Assembly: GCA_004298065.1 (NCBI GenBank)
Contig: SCRL01000069.1
Location: 23,130-87,129 of the forward strand
DNA from: Gammaproteobacteria bacterium
GTDB taxonomy: Bacteria > Pseudomonadota > Gammaproteobacteria > Acidiferrobacterales > Sulfurifustaceae
Reading direction: 5' to 3'
Length of the DNA stretch: 64,000 bases
Positions 1 to 6,935 of the stretch are shown piece by piece (the stretch's first letter is position 1; every line of letters starts with the position of its first letter). A model generated the notes under the pieces. It was not told the origin of the DNA, did no database searches, and was given only the letters and a program-made list of their open reading frames with translations. A program made the position numbers and the translations under genes.

Positions 1-609
1 CTGGCGGTAATCGGCCTCGAGCTTCGCCTGCGGTCCCGGCAGGAACGCGCCGCCGGGGTTGTACACCAGGTCGAGCATGAGCCGTTCCTGGATCCCATAA
101 CCGACGGCGTTCAACCGTCGCAGCGCCTCGATGCTCTTGTCGAATACGCCGCGCCCGCGTTGAGCGTCGACATTTGCGCGCGTGTAGCAGGGGAGCGAAC
201 AGACCAGACGCACGTTGCGTTCGGCGTACCACGCGGCGAAGTCTTCCTGCCCCGGTTCGAGCAGCACCGTGAGGTTGCAGCGCGCGGTGACGGAGGCGCC
301 AAGCGCGAGAAAGCCATCCACGAAACGGCGGAAATGCGGGTTGGCTTCCGGCGCGCCGCCAGTGATGTCCACGTCTCGGATTTCGTGCCGCTTCGCCCAG
401 TCGAGAACGCGCGCCATCGTCTCCCAGGTCATGACTTCGGTGCGTTTCGGCCCGGCGTCGACGTGGCAATGATGACAGGCCTGGTTGCACAACTTGCCGA
501 CATTCACCTGCAGCGTCTGCAGCGGCGCGCGCGCAAGCCGCAGGCCGTAGCGGTCGAGGCAGGTGTCAAAGGGGTTGGGCGCCAGCTGGCGCAGCGGTTG
601 ATTCGTCAC
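1..609 (-). CDS. arsS: ArsS-like radical SAM protein, 3' part outside window
   Basis: This is the N-terminal 203 residues of a radical SAM enzyme of the ArsS/DUF3641 family, which is linked to arsenosugar biosynthesis. The radical SAM cluster motif CNQACHHC is at residues 41-48 and is followed by a DAGPKRTEVM stretch and a DITGGAPE motif, both typical of this family. The frame is open to the window edge, so the C-terminus, where some family members carry a selenocysteine, cannot be judged. The start is a GTG at 609-607 (MTNQPLRQLAPNPF); there is no better start close by. It lies 1 bp after the DoxX gene and is the last visible gene of the bufferin operon, so it is probably co-transcribed with it. 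Family assignment is confident; the actual substrate in this context is not known. Confidence 0.82.
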   Translation of the reverse strand, partial: MTNQPLRQLAPNPFDTCLDRYGLRLARAPLQTLQVNVGKLCNQACHHCHVDAGPKRTEVMTWETMARVLDWAKRHEIRDVDITGGAPEANPHFRRFVDGFLALGASVTARCNLTVLLEPGQEDFAAWYAERNVRLVCSLPCYTRANVDAQRGRGVFDKSIEALRRLNAVGYGIQERLMLDLVYNPGGAFLPGPQAKLEADYRQ

Positions 610-610
610 G

Positions 611-1096
611 CTATCTATTATCTCCCAACCAGCGGCGGCGCAGCCAATGGTCGAACGACAGCTTGCCCGGACCGCGCAGCAGCGGCACCAGCAGCAGCGT
701 CCCGTAGAGCTGGTGCTGCGCGAGCCCGAATTCCTCCAGGCCGGGGTAGGAGACGACCGCCACAATGTTGAACACGAACAACACGAACGCCGCGAACCGG
801 CCACCGAGGCCGAGCGCAAGCAGCACGGGAAAGACCAGCTCCACCGCGGTTCCGAGATAGGCCGCCGCGGCCGGCGCCAGCAGCGGCACCTGGTATTCGG
901 TTTGGAACAGCGTGATCGTCGTGGGATTCATATGGAGGAAGGGAAAACCTCCGTCCACGTTGATTTTCGTGAGCGCGGAGTCCCAGAAGAATTTGGCGGC
1001 CCAAAGCCGGACGCCTAGGTCCGCGATCGGCGCAAGGGCGTCGAGGCCGTGGATGACCGGTTTCGCGAGATTGACGGTGCGGGTGAGCAGGGACAT
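611..1096 (-). CDS. DoxX family membrane protein
   Basis: A 161-residue inner-membrane protein with four hydrophobic segments (around residues 25-45, 72-95, 98-120 and 125-142) and the DoxX-type signature of a charged N-terminus followed by AxRLWAAKFFWDS. DoxX proteins are often found in operons for redox or metal stress, and copies occur regularly next to DUF692/DUF2063 genes. It sits 13 bp after the DUF2063 gene and 1 bp before the radical SAM gene, which places it firmly inside the operon. A role in moving electrons or supporting the oxidative RiPP enzyme is inference. Confidence 0.85.
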   Translation of the reverse strand: MSLLTRTVNLAKPVIHGLDALAPIADLGVRLWAAKFFWDSALTKINVDGGFPFLHMNPTTITLFQTEYQVPLLAPAAAAYLGTAVELVFPVLLALGLGGRFAAFVLFVFNIVAVVSYPGLEEFGLAQHQLYGTLLLVPLLRGPGKLSFDHWLRRRWLGDNR

Positions 1097-1109
1097 GGCG
1101 CTTCTCCTG

Positions 1110-1898
1110 TTATGGCGTAATGTCGTTCATCACGTCGAACCCGGTGAGCGTGACCGATCGAACGTGCCGTTGCATCGCCTGCGCAACGTCGAAATCAGCG
1201 GCAGCGGCCAGGGCGGCCTCGGTCGCCGCCGCCAGCGGCCGGCCCGCGGCCAGTGCCGCCAGCCAGGCATATTCGCCCACGGACAGCGGCTCGATTTCGA
1301 CATCGAGCCCGTGGCGCACGACGAGCAGTCGTGCCGCGCCCTCGGCGAGGTCCACGGCCGGGTCGCCTTCGAAATCCGGCTGGTTGACCTGCCAGATGCG
1401 CAGCACCGGGTAGTCCGAGGCGAGCAGCCGCGCCGATGGATGCAGCCGGAACACGAGCGAACCGTAATGTTCTGGCGCGACCGCAGCGAGCGCGTCGAGC
1501 GAAAGCGGCTGCGCTTCGGCCGCGTGGTACGCTTCCTGCCACGCCCATTCCAGGCGCGCCACGTCGGGAAGGTACGGAAGCGTCTGCGCCGCCGGGAACG
1601 CCGCAAGAAAACCGGCGAAGTTCCCGCCGAAGTCGTGCAGGTTGCCCGAGCGCGGTGGATGGCGGCGGATGTAACTGTCGGCCGCGTACGCGAAGAATCC
1701 CTCGGCCACGAGCCGGTGTACCACGGGATAGTCCGCTATGAGCGCATCGGTGAGGTTGGCGAAGGTGTTATGACGATAGATCTGGAGATGGCGCGCCGCG
1801 GGAAACGTGCCATCGCAGATATGGGCATGTACCGCCGGTACATCGTTCCAGATGCCGTCGGCGAATTCCCGTTGTAATTCACGCAGCATCGGCGTCAT
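1110..1898 (-). CDS. bufC: BufC/HvfC-type DUF2063 RiPP partner protein
   Basis: A 262-residue protein with the DUF2063 N-terminal fold: LRELQREFADGIW, then RHLQIYRHNTFANLTDAL and YPVVHRLVAEGFFAYAA. Proteins of this family (HvfC, BufC, and MbnC-like partners) pair with DUF692 multinuclear iron oxidative enzymes and help present the precursor peptide. The C-terminal half (from about residue 140) is the usual less conserved domain. The start codon lies 20 bp inside the end of the DUF692 gene, which indicates translational coupling. Older annotations call this family 'putative DNA-binding', but the context argues for a peptide maturation role. Confidence 0.9.
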   Translation of the reverse strand: MTPMLRELQREFADGIWNDVPAVHAHICDGTFPAARHLQIYRHNTFANLTDALIADYPVVHRLVAEGFFAYAADSYIRRHPPRSGNLHDFGGNFAGFLAAFPAAQTLPYLPDVARLEWAWQEAYHAAEAQPLSLDALAAVAPEHYGSLVFRLHPSARLLASDYPVLRIWQVNQPDFEGDPAVDLAEGAARLLVVRHGLDVEIEPLSVGEYAWLAALAAGRPLAAATEAALAAAADFDVAQAMQRHVRSVTLTGFDVMNDITP

Positions 1899-2751
1899 GG
1901 ACGCGCTCCAGAATGCGGTCCGCCATTGCGGCCTCTTCGACCAGCACCGCGAGCGCGGGCAAGTCGCTGTCCCACTCGATCAATGTCGGACGCAGACCAA
2001 GGCGCGCGACCGTTTCGCGATAGAGCTCCCACACCACATCGCACACGCGGGTATTGTGGGTATCGATCAGGATATCGCCGTCCTCGTGGTGCTTGACCGT
2101 GTGGCCGGCGAGATGGATCTCCTGGACGCGATCGGCGGGAATGGCGCGCAGATAAACACGGGGATCGAATCCGTGATTGCACGCGCTCACGTAGACGTTG
2201 TTGACGTCGAGCAGAATGTCGCAGTCGGCGCGTTCCGCCGCTGCGGTCAGGAATTCCCACTCCGGAATGGTCGAGTGCCTGTAGCGGAGGTAACTGGACG
2301 GATTTTCGACCAGGATTCGACGCCCGAGGAATTCCTGCGTCTCGACAATGCGCGCCACGATGTGATCAAGCGCTTCTTCCGTGTAGGGCAGCGGCAGGAG
2401 GTCGTTGAGGTAGCGCCCGTCGATGGACGACCAGGACAGGTGGTCGGAAACGAGCCCGGGTTCGATGCGCGCGATGAGCTGTTGCAGCTTGCGCAGATGC
2501 TCTCGATTGAGCGGGTCCGCGGAACCGAGCGAGAGCCCCACCCCATGCAGGCTCACCGGGTAGTGCACGCGCGCACGTTCGAGGTAATGGAGCGGCGCGC
2601 CGCCGTCGCCGAAATAATTCTCGCTGTGGACTTCGAGCCAGCCGACGTCGGGGGGCGTCTCGGTGACGTCGCGATAATGCGGCGCGCGCAGCCCGATCCC
2701 GGCACGTGCCGGGATCGGAGCAGAAACCCTGGTGGCTGCGCGGGCCGGCAT
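1879..2751 (-). CDS. bufB: DUF692 (MNIO) enzyme, bufferin maturase BufB
   Basis: A 290-residue TIM-barrel enzyme of the DUF692/MNIO family, the multinuclear non-haem iron oxidative enzymes that turn cysteines of precursor peptides into thiooxazole or related groups. Candidate metal ligands are all present: His69 (SLHGVG), His104 (SDHLSW), Glu149 (LVENPSS), Asn184 (LLDVNNV), His213 and His217 (EIHLAGH), Asp230 (LIDTHN) and Glu259 (LIEWDSD). Length matches the family (about 270-290). It starts 5 bp after the DUF2282 precursor gene and overlaps the DUF2063 gene, the arrangement of characterised bufA-bufB-bufC loci. The family assignment comes from motifs; cysteine modification of this precursor is inference from homologous systems. 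Confidence 0.93.
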   Translation of the reverse strand: MPARAATRVSAPIPARAGIGLRAPHYRDVTETPPDVGWLEVHSENYFGDGGAPLHYLERARVHYPVSLHGVGLSLGSADPLNREHLRKLQQLIARIEPGLVSDHLSWSSIDGRYLNDLLPLPYTEEALDHIVARIVETQEFLGRRILVENPSSYLRYRHSTIPEWEFLTAAAERADCDILLDVNNVYVSACNHGFDPRVYLRAIPADRVQEIHLAGHTVKHHEDGDILIDTHNTRVCDVVWELYRETVARLGLRPTLIEWDSDLPALAVLVEEAAMADRILERVHDADAA

Positions 2752-2756
2752 GCCGG

Positions 2757-3032
2757 TTACTTGGTTGATTTCAACGCGGCGCCGACGATCTTCTCGCAGC
2801 TGCCCTTCGGCAGAAGGATGAAGGCGCTCTTGTCACCGTCCTTCTTGGAGGTGCCGGCACATGCGCTCTTGGCTGTCTGGCAGTCGTTTTTGCCGGCCTT
2901 GGCGACGCCGTAGCATTTTTCCGTTTCCACCTTTTCGGCGGCACCGGCCGGCGCGAGCACGGCGAACGCAAGCACGCCGGCAATGGCGCTGGCGAGCACA
3001 ACCGGGGAATACTTCGTTTCAGCATGTTTCAT
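2757..3032 (-). CDS. bufA: Bufferin precursor (DUF2282), copy 1
   Basis: A 91-residue exported DUF2282 protein. Residues 1-32 form a Sec-type signal peptide (hydrophobic core [16 protein letters not shown], cut likely after AGAA). The mature part carries the family core [14 protein letters not shown] and four cysteines at 40, 51, 58 and 79. In characterised bufferins, two of these cysteines are oxidised by the MNIO enzyme and the product buffers copper in the periplasm. An AGGAGA ribosome binding site precedes the ATG. The gene is 66 bp after the anti-sigma gene and 5 bp before bufB. Function is inferred from family and operon; the cysteine pattern is read directly. Confidence 0.9.
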   Translation of the reverse strand: MKHAETKYSPVVLASAIAGVLAFAVLAPAGAAEKVETEKCYGVAKAGKNDCQTAKSACAGTSKKDGDKSAFILLPKGSCEKIVGAALKSTK

Positions 3033-3098
3033 GACGTTGTCTCCTGTAAGGTTGGACCATGGCGGACGATCCGCCGTTAAATTGCGCCGGAACCGGTA

Positions 3099-3350
3099 CT
3101 AGGGTTGCTTGTCGCGCAGTTCGCGCGCGATACGCTCGCGCGCGTCTTGCGACAGCCGTAACGGTTCCGGTGCGTTCGCCCTGCGGCCAAACCGCCGCAC
3201 CGCGGTACGAAGGAACGCCGCCTGGTCCGCGAAGGAGCGGCACGCGCCGCAAACCAGCAAATGCATGCGCAACGCGATCCGCTCCCGCCACGCCAGGCGC
3301 CGATCGAGCGATTGAGACACCAGCAGGCTCGTTTCCTTGCAGCTCAACAT
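3099..3350 (-). CDS. Zinc-finger anti-sigma factor (zf-HC2)
   Basis: A small 83-residue protein with a zf-HC2 type motif: Cys4, then His30, Cys34 and Cys37 in MHLLVCGAC, the zinc site of ZAS-type anti-sigma factors. It has no membrane segment, so it would act in the cytoplasm. It lies 7 bp after the ECF sigma gene, the classic sigma/anti-sigma order, and should hold that sigma factor inactive until a metal or redox signal releases it. The zinc-cysteine site makes direct sensing of thiophilic metals possible, but that is inference. Confidence 0.85.
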   Translation of the reverse strand: MLSCKETSLLVSQSLDRRLAWRERIALRMHLLVCGACRSFADQAAFLRTAVRRFGRRANAPEPLRLSQDARERIARELRDKQP

Positions 3351-3357
3351 GCCGGCC

Positions 3358-3987
3358 TCATTCTTTCGATACGTTCGCGAACCAGTGGATTTCCAGACAT
3401 TGCCTCAGGCGCAACCGCGCGCGATGAAGCATGACCCACAGGTTAGTCGGCGATACGTCCAGAACCTTACACGCCTCGGCGCCCGCCACGCCGTCGATTT
3501 CGCACAGGGCGAACGCCTGGGCCTGGGCCGACGGCAGGGTATCGATACAGCCGGACAGCGCTTTCCAGAACTGCTGCTGTTCCAGCGCCGTGTCCGGGTC
3601 TGGCCAGGGGGAAGGCGGCGTACGCCAGTGATCACCGTTTTCGGCGTCGAACAGGTGTTCGAGCAGCTCGTCCGTTTCGGCGGCATCGAGGGGCGTTTCC
3701 AGCGGCGCCTCGCGCCCGAGCCGGCGCCAGTGGTCGGCGAGCTTGTGCTTGAGAATGCCGATGAGCCAGGTGCGTTCGGAGGAGTGGCCGGCGAAATCAC
3801 GGTGCGATCGCAGGGCCGCGAGCAGCGTATCCTGCACCAGGTCCTCCGCGGCGTCGCGGTCGTGCGCTCGCAGCAAGGCGTAACGAAATAGGGCGTCGCC
3901 ATGCATGTCGAGCCACGCTTCGGGCGCCGTACCTTGCGTCGTGACCGGAAGGGGTCGGGAGTGGATACGACGCAGGACCGCGCCCAT
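3358..3987 (-). CDS. ECF-family RNA polymerase sigma factor
   Basis: A 209-residue sigma-70 family ECF factor. Region 2 is seen in ALFRYALLRAHDRDAAEDLVQDTLLAAL (residues about 32-59) and RTWLIGILKHKLADHWRR; region 4 lies in LPSAQAQAFALCEIDG through AHKVLDV-like helix-turn-helix (here GAEACKVLDVSPTNLWVMLHRARLRLR). The order sigma, anti-sigma, bufA, bufB, bufC resembles sigF-controlled bufferin loci in other proteobacteria. It should direct transcription of this operon, including itself. The ATG at 3987 lacks a strong ribosome binding site, so a slightly later start is possible. Confidence 0.93.
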   Translation of the reverse strand: MGAVLRRIHSRPLPVTTQGTAPEAWLDMHGDALFRYALLRAHDRDAAEDLVQDTLLAALRSHRDFAGHSSERTWLIGILKHKLADHWRRLGREAPLETPLDAAETDELLEHLFDAENGDHWRTPPSPWPDPDTALEQQQFWKALSGCIDTLPSAQAQAFALCEIDGVAGAEACKVLDVSPTNLWVMLHRARLRLRQCLEIHWFANVSKE

Positions 3988-4000
3988 GGGTATGCGCCCG

Positions 4001-4291
4001 CTACTTCTTCAGGGCCGCAGGCGACGCCAGCGATCCCCCGGCGAGTTTCTCGCATGTGCCTTTCGGCACATAGACCCAGGCGTCGCGCTGGTAGTCCTGT
4101 TTGGCGGTCCCGGCGCATACCGAGGCAGCGGTGGAACAGTCGTTTTTGCCGGCCTTGGACACGCCGTAGCATTTTTCCTGTTCCTTGCAGAACACCAGCG
4201 GCTCGGCGGCATGGGCGGTTGCCGCGCCGAGAACGCCGAGACTCAGGACACCGGCAATGGCCGTGGCCAGACTGCGATGGGGACGATTCAT
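4001..4291 (-). CDS. bufA: Bufferin precursor (DUF2282), copy 2
   Basis: A second DUF2282 precursor of 96 residues. It has its own signal peptide (about residues 1-29, [19 protein letters not shown]) and the same core [14 protein letters not shown]. It has five cysteines (35, 41, 52, 59, 80); Cys35 is extra compared with the other copy. I chose the ATG at 4291 because a GGAGAG ribosome binding site precedes it and the signal peptide follows at once; the frame extends further upstream but that part looks non-coding. It lies 13 bp before the sigma factor gene, so it is the first gene of the operon, while copy 1 is the fourth. Confidence 0.88.
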   Translation of the reverse strand: MNRPHRSLATAIAGVLSLGVLGAATAHAAEPLVFCKEQEKCYGVSKAGKNDCSTAASVCAGTAKQDYQRDAWVYVPKGTCEKLAGGSLASPAALKK

Positions 4292-4352
4292 GGGGCTCTC
4301 CGCGTGGTTTCGTTGTTGTCCACGCCGGCGATGTTGTCGGCGCGCACCACCT

Positions 4353-4380
4353 ATGACCCGGCCCGCGACCAGGAGTTTCC
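4353..4380 (-). promoter_or_regulatory. Candidate ECF-type promoter of the bufferin operon
   Basis: On the minus strand there is GGAAAC (4380-4375), a 17-bp gap and GTCAT (4357-4353). This matches the general ECF pattern of a GGAAC-like -35 and a GTC-like -10, and it sits about 60 bp upstream of the second bufferin precursor. It could be the self-regulated promoter of the operon. The match is short and could be chance. Confidence 0.35.
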
Positions 4381-4412
4381 GGCCGGGCGTCGGCCGACCG
4401 GCCGTGGACCCG

Positions 4413-5525
4413 TCAATATTGCAGCGTCTTGAACAGCCCGAGGACGGTGGAATACTGGTAGAGGTGGTTGATGCCATCGAGCGGGCCGAGCTCGCCGTTG
4501 CCGTACATGCCCGCGATTGGCAGGCCGGGGAAACGCGTACGCAGCAGGTCGAGGTCGCGGTCGCGGTTGCCGTAGAACTGCGGTCCGCGCCCGAGGCAGG
4601 GGAAGAGCAACGCGAAATCGGGCGCCTCGCCCAGTTCTTCGGCCGCGCGCTCGGCGGTGACGCGCATGTCGCGCTCGGCGGCGAGCGTGTCACGCATCGC
4701 CCAGAATAGGCGCTCGCCGCGCGACAGCGGCTGCGCCAGGATGATGGACTGGTCGCGCGGGTTGGCGGCGACGATGGGATTGATGCGGTAGCGCCCGTCG
4801 CGGATCGCGGTGGTCGGGTCGCCGAAGGTCACGCCGCCGAGGATCAGGTGCAGCGGGATGCGCTCCATGGCGCGCACCGATGCCGGCAACGACTGCACCA
4901 GCACCGACAGCGCCGGGTAGCCGCCGAGACTGCGCACCTCGACATCGTCCGCCTCGGCGACCTCGATCGGCGAGGTTAGCGCGCGCACGCCTTGCGATAC
5001 ACGGATCGCGGCGCGCGCGCCTTCGATCACCGCTTCGGCACGGCCGTCCTCGTTCACGCGTCCCGCACTCCAGACCTGGAACGGTCCCTGGCCCTGAACG
5101 TCGCCGGAGACACCGCCGAGGCGATGGGCCGTGACGTCGAGCCAGCCGGCGCCGAGACCCGCGGGCGTGCACAGGCTCAGCACCGTGGACGACTCGTCGG
5201 CGAGGTCGCCGCCCACGGGCGGGCGCAGGCGCAGGGGATCGGTGAGGATCATGGCCGCGGCGCCCGGGCTGTCGAGCACCCATTCCTGTTCCGTGAGAAT
5301 GCCGGCGCCGGTGGCGCCGATCACCTGCAAACAATGACTCTCGCGCGCCGCCGCGCGCAGCGCGGGCATCGGGTCGGCGGCGTATTCCGGCGTGAGGAAC
5401 AACACGACCGTGGACGCGCGGTTCACGCCCGCGCGCCGCATCGCCAGGCGCACGGCCGCGGCCGCGTGCTCGGGCGACGCGCGGTGTCCGTGGCTCAGGC
5501 CGGTGGCGGCGGGACGCGGGTTCAT
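4413..5525 (-). CDS. FIST domain signal transduction protein
   Basis: A 370-residue FIST protein. The N-terminal domain (about residues 25-220) contains [12 protein letters not shown] and [16 protein letters not shown], and the C-terminal FIST_C domain (about 225-365) ends with [15 protein letters not shown] and [13 protein letters not shown], both diagnostic. FIST domains are predicted to bind small ligands such as amino acids and usually feed signalling proteins. No signal peptide or membrane segment is visible, so it is cytoplasmic. It stands alone, about 120 bp upstream of the bufferin operon in the same orientation; a functional link is not evident. Confidence 0.85.
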   Translation of the reverse strand: MNPRPAATGLSHGHRASPEHAAAAVRLAMRRAGVNRASTVVLFLTPEYAADPMPALRAAARESHCLQVIGATGAGILTEQEWVLDSPGAAAMILTDPLRLRPPVGGDLADESSTVLSLCTPAGLGAGWLDVTAHRLGGVSGDVQGQGPFQVWSAGRVNEDGRAEAVIEGARAAIRVSQGVRALTSPIEVAEADDVEVRSLGGYPALSVLVQSLPASVRAMERIPLHLILGGVTFGDPTTAIRDGRYRINPIVAANPRDQSIILAQPLSRGERLFWAMRDTLAAERDMRVTAERAAEELGEAPDFALLFPCLGRGPQFYGNRDRDLDLLRTRFPGLPIAGMYGNGELGPLDGINHLYQYSTVLGLFKTLQY

Positions 5526-5639
5526 GACGCCGCCTCCGAAAGGCCGAGCCGGATCGTTGCGGTAATGTTGTCGGCGGCTTGTGTCAATTCGCCGGTCGCA
5601 TCCCCGCTTCGCGGGGGCCCTGCTCTGCGGCTCATGCCA

Positions 5640-6272
5640 CTACTCCGTTTTGTCCGGGTACTCGCATAGATCATAGATCACGCAGGACCCGCAGCGCGGC
5701 TTGCGCGCAATACAGGTGTAACGGCCGTGCAGAATCAGCCAGTGGTGCGCGTCCTGGCGGTAACGCGCCGGCACCTCCGCGTGTAGCCGGTCTTCTACCG
5801 CGCGCACGTTCTTACCGGGCGCGAGCCCGGTGCGATTGGCGACACGGAAGATGTGAGTATCGACGGCGATGGTCGGGTGACCGAAAGCGGTGTTGAGCAC
5901 CACGTTCGCGGTCTTGCGCCCCACGCCCGGGAGCGCCTGCAGCTCCTCGCGTGTGTGTGGCACCTGGCCGCGATGGCGTTCGAGCAGCAGGCGGCAGGTT
6001 TTGAGGATGTTGGCCGCCTTGGTGTTGTAGAGGCCGATGGTCTTGATGTGGCGTTTGAGGCCGCGCAGACCGAGGTCGAGCAGTTGCCGCGGCGTGTTCG
6101 CGACCTTGAACAATTCCGCGGTCGCCTTGTTCACGCTCTTGTCCGTCGCCTGCGCCGACAGGATGACGGAGACCAGCAGCTCGAACGGCGTGCCGTATTT
6201 AAGCTCGGTCGTCGGCGCCGGATTGGCGCGCTTCAGCCGTCTGAATATCTCGGATCGCTGGGCGGCGTTCAT
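5640..6272 (-). CDS. nth: Endonuclease III
   Basis: A 210-residue base-excision repair DNA glycosylase/AP lyase for oxidised pyrimidines. Visible features are the helix-hairpin-helix LPGVGRKTANVVL with the catalytic lysine, the catalytic aspartate in VDTHIFRV, and the C-terminal iron-sulphur motif C-x6-C-x2-C-x5-C (CIARKPRCGSC then C). Length equals the E. coli enzyme. The ATG at 6272 overlaps the stop of the ferredoxin gene by 4 bp, a common nth-rnfB type arrangement in Gammaproteobacteria. Confidence 0.97.
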   Translation of the reverse strand: MNAAQRSEIFRRLKRANPAPTTELKYGTPFELLVSVILSAQATDKSVNKATAELFKVANTPRQLLDLGLRGLKRHIKTIGLYNTKAANILKTCRLLLERHRGQVPHTREELQALPGVGRKTANVVLNTAFGHPTIAVDTHIFRVANRTGLAPGKNVRAVEDRLHAEVPARYRQDAHHWLILHGRYTCIARKPRCGSCVIYDLCEYPDKTE

Positions 6273-6895
6273 GGACGACGCCCGTCGCGCTTGCGTCGTG
6301 CGCGCTCGAGCGCGGCATGAATCTCCGTGCGGATCACGTCGCGCGGCGGGAACACGGAACCGCGGCGCGCGCGCAGCGCTTGACGACGCGCCACACGCGT
6401 CCGTCGCGCCTCGGCGCGGTGGCGCCAGTTTTCGGTTTCCGCCGATGTGTACTCGGGCCAGGGACCGGCACCGGCCGGCAATGCCATCGGGACGAAGACG
6501 ATGCAATCCACCGGGCAGGGCGGCGCGCACAGGCCGCAGCCGTTGCATTCGGCGATCAGCACCGTGTGCATCCGCTTGCGTGCGCCGACGATGGCATCCA
6601 CCGGGCAGACGTCGAGACACTTGCGGCAGCCGATGCAGTGCGCCTCGTCGATGACCGCGCGCGTGCGGGGCTCGTGCACGCCGCAGCCGGGATCGAGCGG
6701 TTTGCGAGGTCGGTGCAGGATTTCCGCCAGCGCCTGCAGCGTTATTTCGCCGCCGGGCGGGCAGCGATTGATGTCGGCGCGGCCGGAGGCCAATGCCTCG
6801 GCGTAGGCGCGGCAATGCGGGTAACCACAGCGCGTGCACTGTGTTTGCGGCAGGCGGGCGTCGAGTTGCGCCGCGAGATCGTTGAAGACTGACAT
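6269..6895 (-). CDS. rnfB: RnfB/RsxB-like iron-sulphur protein
   Basis: A 208-residue electron carrier. It has an N-terminal 4Fe-4S domain (CTRCGYPHC ... CPPGG, residues about 20-50) and two 4Fe-4S ferredoxin motifs (CIGCRKCLDVCP and CNGCGLCAPPCP, residues about 98-140), the RnfB pattern. The usual N-terminal membrane helix of RnfB is absent: the protein starts at MSVFNDLAAQLDARLP, so this is the short soluble form found next to nth in many Gammaproteobacteria without the rest of the rnf operon. The ATG at 6895 was chosen because the upstream extension has no family similarity. Confidence 0.9.
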   Translation of the reverse strand: MSVFNDLAAQLDARLPQTQCTRCGYPHCRAYAEALASGRADINRCPPGGEITLQALAEILHRPRKPLDPGCGVHEPRTRAVIDEAHCIGCRKCLDVCPVDAIVGARKRMHTVLIAECNGCGLCAPPCPVDCIVFVPMALPAGAGPWPEYTSAETENWRHRAEARRTRVARRQALRARRGSVFPPRDVIRTEIHAALERARRKRDGRRP

Positions 6896-6935
6896 GCGCC
6901 GCAGTATGGCGAGGCGGCGAGCGTGAGGCAACGCC

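Noticed and set aside
5602..5616. CCCCGC-TTC-GCGGGG hairpin after nth
   Set aside because: Short stem without T run; not enough to call a terminator.
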